A stretch of 33,499 nucleotides of DNA from assembly GCA_007695295.1 (NCBI GenBank), contig REEB01000163.1:1-33499 (forward strand), given 5' to 3'. This document shows, piece after piece, positions 1-6,273 of the stretch. Under the pieces are notes generated by a model that worked only from the letters and a program-made list of their open reading frames with translations, searched no databases and was not told where the DNA came from. Numbering within the stretch: position 1 is the stretch's first letter; each line of letters starts with the position of its first letter. This DNA comes from Puniceicoccaceae bacterium. GTDB taxonomy: Bacteria > Verrucomicrobiota > Verrucomicrobiia > Opitutales > Opitutaceae. A program made the position numbers and the translations under genes.

Positions 1-18
1 AATGATGGACACGATGGA

Positions 19-146
19 CCCCGCGGTCGCGGGGCGGGTGGGTAAGGGGTGAGGGTCCGCCTTCGCCGCAAGCGGACTACGGCGTGACAGTCCTCGCTCC
101 ATGTGAGAAGGCTGGAGGACTGCCGTCTTACGACGTCGGCTACGGG
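19..146. repeat. Composite palindromic intergenic repeat, copy A
   Basis: Seen directly: this block is repeated at 18053-18225. It has three shared modules. The first is a hairpin at 19-34 (CCCCGCGGTCGCGGGG). The second is a 38-base module at 53-90 that matches 18121-18158 at 36 of 38 positions and contains TCCGC/GCGGA arms. The third is a 40-base module at 107-146 that matches 18185-18225 apart from one inserted G and two T/C changes. Copy A lacks the GGGAGCATCTTGCTCCC hairpin present in copy B. No reading frame is needed to explain it. It behaves like a REP/MITE-type dispersed element, but I cannot see a transposase or name the family. Confidence 0.8.
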
Positions 147-242
147 AGGGGGCCATGGGGACTGCCGTCTTACGACGTCAGCTACGGGAGGGGGCGAGGG
201 GGACTGCCGTCTTACGACGTCGGCTACGGAAGGGGGCGATGG
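117..242. repeat. Three tandem 42-bp repeats
   Basis: The units start at 117, 159 and 201 with an exact 42-base period. Each opens GGACTGCCGTCTTACGACGT and continues GGCTACGG followed by a G-rich tract; units differ at only a few positions. The unit is an amplified form of the last module of the composite repeat at 107-146, which is single-copy at 18185-18225. The array lies directly in front of the gene starting at 299 and could influence its transcription, but no operator is proven. Because 42 is divisible by three, all frames stay open and produce spurious repetitive reading frames. Confidence 0.9.
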
Positions 243-298
243 GGACCTCGCCGCGGAGCGCTTGCGCGGCGCGGGGAGATGGGGTAAAGGTGGCGGCG

Positions 299-1228
299 AT
301 GGAGCAATCCCACCCAGTAAAACCGGATCCGGCGACCCCGGCGGGGCCAACGGCGACCTTGGTCAAGCAGACCCTCTGGATCACCTTGGTGGCGGTGGCG
401 GTGTTTGTTGGGTTCCGGAACCTGCCGGTGAATTCCGAGCACCTGCACTATACGGATTTCGATGCGGGGAACGCCTCGTTTCTGGAACTTTGCGAGCCGG
501 GCGGGCCGGCTTTTGTGCCGGTGCGGGACGTGCCCTCGCCAGTGACCCTGGAGTTGGAGGCGGAAAGAATGCCGGAGGCGGGCCAGCCGGTGCGTTTCAC
601 GGTGCGGTTGCGGGCCTTCAGCGGGCGCTTGATCGGGCCGCGGGATCTGCTTCCGGTGCATGAAGAGCGGCTGCATCTCCTGGTGGTGGACCCGAGCCTG
701 GAGGACTACCAGCACGTGCACCCGCAGCCCCTGGGGTCGGGGGATGCCTTCACCTTTGAGATCACGCCGCGGCGCAGCGGGGAGTACCGCGTGTTCGCCG
801 ATTTCATGCCGGTGGCGACCGGGCGGGGGTTGTATGCCGGGGCCGCGTTCCGGGTGCCCGGGGACCCCGGCGTGCCGGAAGAAACGGTGCGGACGGAGAC
901 ACGGGTGGGCGAGTACCTCCTGCGCCTGGTTTCGGAAAAAGAACAACTGCGGCGCAACCGAAACTTCCCCTTCTCGCTGGACGTGCGGCGCAGCGACGGC
1001 GGGGCGGTCGAGCTGGGTCGGATCATGGGAGCGTACGCGCATGTGGTGGCTTTTGACCGGGAGCGCTCCGGCTTCGCGCACCTGCATCCGCTTCCCGAGC
1101 GCGAAGGTGGTGGGCCGCTGGACTTTGTCCTCCTGCTGGAGCGTCCCGGGACCTACCGGCTCTGGGCGCAATTGATGGTCGACGGGCGGGAACTCTTCGC
1201 TCCCTTCACCCTGAGGGTGGACGCGTGA
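299..1228 (+). CDS. Membrane-anchored protein with two His-containing beta domains, function unknown
   Basis: A 309-residue protein with one N-terminal membrane segment (about residues 22-40) and a periplasmic remainder. Two similar beta-rich halves each carry paired histidines: HEERLHLLVV followed by HVHPQP in the first, GAYAHVVAF followed by FAHLHP in the second. Each half ends in a strand pattern of the kind YRVFADFMP or YRLWAQLMV. This resembles YtkA-like/secreted His-motif domains, some of which occur with metal-handling systems; metal binding here is inference only. I chose the ATG at 299 because AAAGGTGG lies just upstream and the longer frame back to 155 only translates the tandem repeats. 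The stop overlaps the GTG start of menA (GTGA), so the two are probably translationally coupled. Confidence 0.75.
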   Translation: MEQSHPVKPDPATPAGPTATLVKQTLWITLVAVAVFVGFRNLPVNSEHLHYTDFDAGNASFLELCEPGGPAFVPVRDVPSPVTLELEAERMPEAGQPVRFTVRLRAFSGRLIGPRDLLPVHEERLHLLVVDPSLEDYQHVHPQPLGSGDAFTFEITPRRSGEYRVFADFMPVATGRGLYAGAAFRVPGDPGVPEETVRTETRVGEYLLRLVSEKEQLRRNRNFPFSLDVRRSDGGAVELGRIMGAYAHVVAFDRERSGFAHLHPLPEREGGGPLDFVLLLERPGTYRLWAQLMVDGRELFAPFTLRVDA

Positions 1229-2166
1229 CGGCGGCGGTGGGGCCGGGTGCGGCGGCGGACCCGGGGCCGGCCGGGCCGGCGGTGTGGTGGCTGGCGGCGC
1301 GGCCGAAGACCCTGCCCGCGGCGGCGGTGCCGGTGCTGGTGGGATCGGCGGCGGCGGCGGGGCTGGGCGGGTTTCGACCGGAAGTGGCGCTGGTCTGCCT
1401 CGTCTTCGCCCTCTTGGTGCAGATCGGCACGAACTATGCGAACGACCTCGGCGACCACCTCCGCGGGGCGGACCGCGCCGGGCGCGAGGGGCCGCAGCGT
1501 GCGGTGGCCTCCGGTTGGATCGCCCCGCAGACGATGGCAACGGCGACCGGGGTGGTCTTCGGGCTGGCATTGGTGGCCGGGCTGCCCCTGGTGGTGCTGC
1601 GGGGGTGGGAAATGCTGCCGGTCGGCTTGGTTTCGATTCTTTGCGGCGCGGCCTACACCTTGGGGCCGTATCCGCTCGCCTACAAAGGCTTGGGCGACGT
1701 CTTTGTGGTGCTGTTTTTCGGAGTCGTGGCGGTGGCGGGGACGGCCTACGCGCATCTCGGAGTGGTGGCGCCGGAGACGGTCCTGCTGGGCCTGGGAGTG
1801 GGCTTCATGGCCAACAACCTGCTGGTGGTGAACAACCTGCGGGATGCGCGGACGGACCGGGAGGCAGGCAAAAGAACCCTCGTGGTGCGGTTCGGGCGGA
1901 AGACCGGGCTCGGGCTGTATGGAATCGGCCTGGCAGTGGCCCTGGCGGTGCCCTTGGCGGCTTGGCTGCGGTCCGGCGGGGGATGGTGGCTGGGACCGAT
2001 GGCGGCGGTGGTCGCCGGCGGAGGTCTGGGGTGGCGGCTGGCCCGTGCCACCACGGGCGGGGACTACAACCGCATCTTGGGTCAGACGGCGGGACTGCTC
2101 CTGATCTACGGATTGCTGCTGGCCCTCGCTTCAGGGTTGAGTTTCGCAGGGTTCCTCGTACGGTAG
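1225..2166 (+). CDS. menA: 1,4-dihydroxy-2-naphthoate polyprenyltransferase (MenA)
   Basis: This is an integral membrane UbiA-superfamily prenyltransferase that joins a polyprenyl chain to 1,4-dihydroxy-2-naphthoate, giving demethylmenaquinone. The 313-residue length is typical. The first Asp-rich motif is NDLGD at residues 73-77, followed by GADRAGR at 81-87. The second is NNLRDARTD at 203-211. Hydrophobic segments fill the rest, as expected for about eight or nine helices. The start is GTG at 1225, overlapping the stop of the upstream gene. The polyprenyl diphosphate synthase encoded at 2885-3913 would supply its second substrate. UbiA-family members with other aromatic acceptors are possible, but the NDLGDxxxGxDRxGR pattern is characteristic of MenA. 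Confidence 0.93.
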   Translation: MTAAVGPGAAADPGPAGPAVWWLAARPKTLPAAAVPVLVGSAAAAGLGGFRPEVALVCLVFALLVQIGTNYANDLGDHLRGADRAGREGPQRAVASGWIAPQTMATATGVVFGLALVAGLPLVVLRGWEMLPVGLVSILCGAAYTLGPYPLAYKGLGDVFVVLFFGVVAVAGTAYAHLGVVAPETVLLGLGVGFMANNLLVVNNLRDARTDREAGKRTLVVRFGRKTGLGLYGIGLAVALAVPLAAWLRSGGGWWLGPMAAVVAGGGLGWRLARATTGGDYNRILGQTAGLLLIYGLLLALASGLSFAGFLVR

Positions 2167-2203
2167 CGGAGTCTCGCATTCCGCAACCTCCCCACATCCC
2201 CTC

Positions 2204-2869
2204 ATGGCCTCATCGCACCTCACCTGGGTTTTGGCTGTCCTGCTTCTGCCGGCGGCCCTGATTGCATCGGACGGACTGGTCTGGGAAACCCAGACCATAG
2301 AAACCCGCGCACCCTACGGCGCGCCGCAGGTGACGGCCGACTTCGGCTTTGTCAACCAGGGTTCCGCACCGGTCACGATCGTGGAAGTAAACTCGAGCTG
2401 CGGTTGCACCACCACTGGCCTCGACAAGCGAACCTTCGCCCCCGGTGAGTCCGGCAAAATCACCGCCGTTTTCACGGTCGGGAGCCGGATGGGCACGCAG
2501 CGCAACATGCTGCGCGTGGTCACCAATGAAGGCGGCCGACGGATGACGGACCTCCACTTCACCGTCGTCATCCCCGAGGCCATTTCGATCAGCCCGCGTT
2601 TGCTGCACTGGCGGCAGACGGATGAGCGCACGGCAAAAACCGCGGTCATCGATGTGGCGCACGACTCTCCGCTGCAGATCCGCGACATCGAAGTGGACGG
2701 CGACAGCTTTGAGGTGAATCTGGAGAAGGACCCTGAAATCGAGGGCCGGTATCACCTCGTGATCACGCCGGTGGCGGAGTCGGGAATAGCCCGGGGCATG
2801 GTGATGATCCGCACCGAGCCGGAAACGGCGCGGCCGCGGCAATTCACTGTTTTCGCCTACGTGCGCTGA
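2204..2869 (+). CDS. Secreted DUF1573-domain protein
   Basis: A 221-residue exported protein with an N-terminal signal peptide (hydrophobic core about residues 7-20, likely cleavage near ALIAS). The DUF1573 Ig-like/ASPM-SPD-2-Hydin-type fold follows at about residues 30-120. Its hallmark is VNSSCGCTTTG near residues 63-73, with the CGC pair typical of the family, and then an APGESGKI turn. A second beta domain fills the C-terminus. DUF1573 proteins are common in Bacteroidota, Planctomycetota and Verrucomicrobiota; their biochemical role is not established. It starts 37 bases after menA, so co-transcription is plausible. Its stop lies only about 16 bases from the stop of the converging prenyl synthase gene. 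Confidence 0.85.
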   Translation: MASSHLTWVLAVLLLPAALIASDGLVWETQTIETRAPYGAPQVTADFGFVNQGSAPVTIVEVNSSCGCTTTGLDKRTFAPGESGKITAVFTVGSRMGTQRNMLRVVTNEGGRRMTDLHFTVVIPEAISISPRLLHWRQTDERTAKTAVIDVAHDSPLQIRDIEVDGDSFEVNLEKDPEIEGRYHLVITPVAESGIARGMVMIRTEPETARPRQFTVFAYVR

Positions 2870-2889
2870 GGGGGCGGCTCACTCTCAGC
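2865..2889. terminator. Possible shared stem-loop between convergent genes
   Basis: GCTGAG (2865-2870) and CTCAGC (2884-2889) form a perfect six-base inverted repeat with a 13-base loop. It covers the stops of both converging genes. There is no U-tract on either side, so termination is only a guess from its position. Confidence 0.3.
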
Positions 2890-3913
2890 CCGGACCGAGC
2901 CGGGCGAGCTGGGCTTCGAGCAGATCGGCGAGATCGGCGAGATGGGTGGCGGCGGGATCGCCGTTGAAAGGCCGGAGCAGATCGCGGGCGGCCTCGATCC
3001 GCCGCAAGACCTCCGCATTTCCGTTCGCGAGTATTTCGGGGCGCCGGAGGGAGGCGAGCACTTCCCGGGTGGCGTCGGCATCGCCGGAGGCGAGGGCCTG
3101 GTGGATGGCGGCGGCCCGGTCGGGCTCAGAGCACTCGAGAAGAATAAAGAGCGGCAAAGTCGGTTTGCCGGTGGCGAGGTCGGTGCCGAGGGTTTTGCCG
3201 ATGCGATCCTCGGTGCCGAAGAAGTCAGCCAGATCGTCGTACATCTGGTAGGCGATGCCGAGGTCGCGGCCGAAGCGGGCGACGGCATCGACAAAGGCCG
3301 CGGACTGACCGGCGACGCTTGCTCCGAGTTCGCAGGAGACGGCGAACAGCTCGGCGGTTTTGAGCTCGATGATGCGAAGGTAGGTGCCGCGGTCGGGAGC
3401 CGTTTCGCGGGGGCGCAGGCTCTGGATGATTTCGCCGGAGCAGACCTTGCGGGTGGCTTGGGCGACGCGCCGGCAGATGTCCGGGGTGGGGAAAGCGGCG
3501 GCCAGCTCGACGGCGTGGGCAAAAAGGGCGTCGCCGAGGAGAACGGCGGTGGCGGGGCCGAATTTCTGGGCTGCGGTGGAACGGCTGCGGCGGATGCTGG
3601 CGTCGTCCATGATGTCGTCGTGGACGAGGGTGGCGAGGTGGACCAGCTCGATGACCGCGGCGAGCCGGACGGCATCCTCGGTGACGGCGTGGTCGCTGCG
3701 CCAGCCGCTGAGGAACGTGAGGGCGGGGCGGATGCGCTTGCCGCCAGACTCGAGGCAATAGGCGACCTGGGTGCGGATCTCCTCCTCGAAGGACGGGAGC
3801 CGGCCGAGGAGGAAGCGGTCCAGGGAGGCGAAATGCTCCTGGAGCAGGGAAAGCGGCCGGGGCAGGGTGGCCGCGGCGGAGTTGTCCCGGGTTGCCTTGG
3901 AGTCAGCCAGCAT
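2885..3913 (-). CDS. Long-chain all-trans polyprenyl diphosphate synthase
   Basis: This cytosolic enzyme condenses isopentenyl diphosphate onto allylic diphosphates to make the long isoprenoid tail of a quinone. The sequence shows GGKRIRP at residues 57-63, the first Asp-rich motif DDIMD at 99-103, GEIIQ near 160-164, KTAELF at 185-190, the second Asp-rich motif DDLAD at 226-230, and GTDLATGK at 243-250. Small residues (Ala94, Thr95) sit four and five places before the first Asp-rich motif, which in this family usually allows long products. I take the ATG at 3913, giving 342 residues; the open frame runs back to 4144 but that extension is proline/arginine-rich and unlike the family. Being close to menA, it probably makes the menaquinone side chain. 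Product length cannot be read from the sequence. Confidence 0.9.
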   Translation of the reverse strand: MLADSKATRDNSAAATLPRPLSLLQEHFASLDRFLLGRLPSFEEEIRTQVAYCLESGGKRIRPALTFLSGWRSDHAVTEDAVRLAAVIELVHLATLVHDDIMDDASIRRSRSTAAQKFGPATAVLLGDALFAHAVELAAAFPTPDICRRVAQATRKVCSGEIIQSLRPRETAPDRGTYLRIIELKTAELFAVSCELGASVAGQSAAFVDAVARFGRDLGIAYQMYDDLADFFGTEDRIGKTLGTDLATGKPTLPLFILLECSEPDRAAAIHQALASGDADATREVLASLRRPEILANGNAEVLRRIEAARDLLRPFNGDPAATHLADLADLLEAQLARLGPG

Positions 3914-4046
3914 GGTGCAAACCCGGGACCTTGGATCAAGCCGGGGGCTTTGGCCACCAAATAGTCGAAAAAGCGGCGGCGGCGGGGGCGTGCGGGTGAA
4001 CAAACTTCCGGCTCGCCTGAGGGGATGAGCGCTGCAAGTTGGGGGC

Positions 4047-4847
4047 ATGCCCGTGCTGCACTTGGAATGGAAGAGCGAAGTCTTGCGCAAGGACACGCGA
4101 TCGATCGTGTTTCTGCCGAAAAGCGGAGAACCGCCCTTTCCCACCCTCTACCTGCTTCATGGAATGGGCGATGACCAGAGTGCCTGGCTGCGCCGCACGA
4201 GGCTGGAGGTCTACCTTGAAGCACTGCCATTGGTGGTGGTGCTGCCGGACGGCTACCAGAGCATGTACACGGATCATGAAGACGGGCCGCCCTACGGCAT
4301 TCATCTGGCCGAAGAAATACCGGCGGTAATGGAGCGGTGGCTTCCGCTTCACCGGGAGCGCTCGGGCCGGGCTGTCGGCGGCCTCAGTATGGGTGGTTAT
4401 GGGGCGCTGCGGGCCGCGCTGGCGTACCCGGACCGGTATGTCTCCGCCCACAGCCACTCCGGTGCCTTGCGGCACGGGGGGCGGCGGATCGAAGAGTGGG
4501 AGCGGACGGAATGGAAGAACCGGCCCAGTCCGGCCCGCGAGCGGGGCTTTCTCCTCCGGGTCTTCGGGGAAAATCCGATCGGCTCGCGGCACGACTTGGA
4601 GGCGCTGGCGAAAGCGGCGCATGCGGACGGCAAGCTGCCCGCCCTGCACCTCGACTGTGGTCGGGAGGACTTTCTGCTCGAAGACAACCGGGAGTTTCAC
4701 CGGCGGCTGGAGGCTGCCGGCATCCCCCACACGTACATAGAGCACGATGGCGCGCACAACTGGGACTACTGGGATCTGCACATCCGGGAAGCGCTGGCCT
4801 TTCACGCCCGGCATCTGGGGATGGATGGTGCGTTGTCGGCCGACTGA
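4047..4847 (+). CDS. Alpha/beta-hydrolase esterase (esterase D/tributyrin esterase type)
   Basis: A 266-residue cytosolic-looking hydrolase with no signal peptide. The nucleophile elbow is GGLSMGG with Ser114. The oxyanion-side motif is YLLHGMGDD near residues 35-43. The likely acid is Asp208 in CGREDFLLEDN, and the catalytic His is His237 in DGAHNWDYW. This layout matches the putative-esterase family that includes S-formylglutathione hydrolase and tributyrin esterases. The natural substrate cannot be told from sequence. It is divergent from the prenyl synthase gene (133 bases between starts) and converges on the small membrane-protein gene, with a palindromic repeat between them. Confidence 0.85.
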   Translation: MPVLHLEWKSEVLRKDTRSIVFLPKSGEPPFPTLYLLHGMGDDQSAWLRRTRLEVYLEALPLVVVLPDGYQSMYTDHEDGPPYGIHLAEEIPAVMERWLPLHRERSGRAVGGLSMGGYGALRAALAYPDRYVSAHSHSGALRHGGRRIEEWERTEWKNRPSPARERGFLLRVFGENPIGSRHDLEALAKAAHADGKLPALHLDCGREDFLLEDNREFHRRLEAAGIPHTYIEHDGAHNWDYWDLHIREALAFHARHLGMDGALSAD

Positions 4848-4936
4848 ATAGGCCCGGCCGAGACCGCGCGGGAGGCGGGGCGCGGAGGTCGGAGACCGGA
4901 AGGCCGGAGGATTCCGTGGTCTCTGGATCAGCAAGG

Positions 4937-4975
4937 TAGCGGGAGCGTCTTGCTCCCATGCGTGCGGGATCCCGC
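4937..4975. repeat. Partial palindromic repeat, copy C (two hairpins)
   Basis: Bases 4939-4957 read GCGGGAGCGTCTTGCTCCC. This is the same element as the hairpin at 18087-18107 with one A-to-G change, which keeps a G-U pair in RNA. A second perfect palindrome, GCGGGATCCCGC, sits at 4964-4975. The pair lies between the convergent genes ending at 4847 and 4992, where hairpins could act as a bidirectional terminator; this is positional inference, since no T-tract follows. Confidence 0.7.
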
Positions 4976-4991
4976 GGATGGCGCCGGCGGT

Positions 4992-5201
4992 TCAGCGCAG
5001 GCGCGGGGTGAAGATGGCGGCATCCACCACCGACCAAATGTGAATGATGAAGCCGAAGGGGGTGAAAAGCGTCCACATGACGCCGGCGAGGATGAAAAAA
5101 ATCGCCGCCCGGATGAGCCGGCCCTGGATGAGCTGGCCGAGGCCGGGGATGAAAAAGCTGCAAAGCGCGGCGATGACGTTACCGGTCGATCCTTGTGCCA
5201 T
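4992..5201 (-). CDS. Small two-helix membrane protein (TM2-like)
   Basis: A 69-residue protein with two hydrophobic helices. The first (about residues 9-25) contains the FIPGLGQLIQGR motif seen in TM2/DUF-type small membrane proteins. The second spans about residues 32-60. I chose the ATG at 5201 because the longer frame to 5510 is a shadow of the RidA gene rich in arginine and proline. The gene lies 47 bases downstream of the RidA-family gene on the same strand and may be co-transcribed with it. Function is unknown. The GLGQ turn is characteristic enough that I regard it as a real gene. Confidence 0.7.
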   Translation of the reverse strand: MAQGSTGNVIAALCSFFIPGLGQLIQGRLIRAAIFFILAGVMWTLFTPFGFIIHIWSVVDAAIFTPRLR

Positions 5202-5248
5202 CGCGACAGTAAGGGTGGCGGCGCAGCGCGGAGCAAGACGGGAACGGC

Positions 5249-5713
5249 TCAATCGGGCAGAACCTCGACCGTGATCTGCAGCTCCACGGTGCTGTCCTTG
5301 GGCAGCCCCGTCACTGCGACTGCGGCGCGGGCATGGCGGCCGGCATCGCCGAAGACTTCGACGAGAAAATCGGAGGCTCCGTTGATGACGAGCGGGCTGT
5401 CGGCAAACCCTGAGACGGCGTTGACGTAGCCGCTCACGAAGACGAACTGCCGGACCTTGTCGAGCGAACCGACCGCGCCCTTGATCGAAGCGAGGGCGTT
5501 GAGCACGCAAACCCGGGCGGCCTCGCGTCCATAGTCGAGATCGCGTTCACCGCCGACCTGGCCGGTGTGGCTCATCCGGCCATCCCGCAGGCAAATGGCG
5601 CCGGCGAGAAAGAGCAGGTTGCCCACGCGGCGGTGCGGGAGGTAATTGCCGGCCGGGGCGGGGGCTGGAGGGAGTTCAATTTTCAATTCAGAAAGACGGG
5701 CTTCAAAACTCAT
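5249..5713 (-). CDS. RidA/YjgF/UK114-family protein
   Basis: A 154-residue protein of the RidA superfamily, whose archetype hydrolyses reactive enamine/imine intermediates such as 2-aminoacrylate in the cytosol. It belongs to the longer subgroup of about 150 residues. Seen motifs include VGNLLFLAGAI near residue 31, a G-Q-V-G turn after the first strand pair, the Arg-containing ARAAVAVTGLP segment near 128-138, and the terminal VELQITVEV strand. The Arg before AVAVTGLP corresponds to the arginine that contacts the substrate carboxylate in RidA, so deaminase activity is plausible but unproven. The ATG at 5713 fits the family N-terminus. Confidence 0.88.
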   Translation of the reverse strand: MSFEARLSELKIELPPAPAPAGNYLPHRRVGNLLFLAGAICLRDGRMSHTGQVGGERDLDYGREAARVCVLNALASIKGAVGSLDKVRQFVFVSGYVNAVSGFADSPLVINGASDFLVEVFGDAGRHARAAVAVTGLPKDSTVELQITVEVLPD

Positions 5714-6273
5714 GATGGACGGTTTGGGTCGGAGCTGGTTTGGCCTGGCCAGTGCGCCAGTGCGGGAATGGCTGGCAGTATTTTTCGTTGGCGGGCCGAG
5801 GCCAGAAAAAAACCCAAAGCGACGGCGGGGGCCGCGGCAGAGAGATTGCTGGCCGGCCCGGCCGAAGCCGCGGCGTTGGCTGTGCCCGTGGAGCCGTCTG
5901 GCGGCGGACGCAACGGGTGGTTTTTTGTCAAAGCGGTGTAAATCTGCCTCTGGCGGGGCGCGGGAGGGTGGGAAAGATTGCCGCGGCGCTCAGGTGGGCG
6001 CTTATTCTGCCGACGTCAGGTCAACTGTTTGAACGGGGAAAGTGCCCGGGTTGCGTTGTATAACCGACCCCCGAGCGGACCCCGCTTCAGGCACTCGATT
6101 TATTCCGGGGCCGCCATTTCCCGGAGCACCATCATGAGCCATTCGCAGACCCTATTGCCCGCTCGAAGTATCGCGAGCAGTCCCATCCATAGGATTTTCA
6201 CGGCACCTCTTGTGGCGCCAACCCATCCGACGGCGGTACGGCCTTTCGGGAACTTCCTGTCTCTGCATTTGCA
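5714..6273. other. 560-bp gene-free leader before the giant glycosyltransferase gene
   Basis: I find no convincing gene on either strand here; the open frames are short and run out of neighbouring coding sequence. A TATAAC at 6059-6064 could be a -10 element, but the only TTGAAC-like box upstream (6029-6034) is 24 bases away, which is too far. A small stem-loop with GCTCG/CGAGC arms lies at 6161-6178. The stretch from about 6000 to 6273 is less GC-rich than its surroundings. If transcription starts near 6070, the giant gene would have a leader of about 200 bases. Confidence 0.5.

Noticed and set aside
84-663. Open frames over the tandem repeats encoding Gly/Tyr-rich repeated peptides (for example SYDVGYGRG)
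   Set aside because: All three frames stay open because the repeat period is a multiple of three and GC-rich; none has a ribosome binding site or a known domain, and the real gene starts at 299.
3914-4144. N-terminal extension of the polyprenyl synthase
   Set aside because: The extra 77 residues are proline- and arginine-rich, unlike the family, and run into the start region of the divergent esterase gene.
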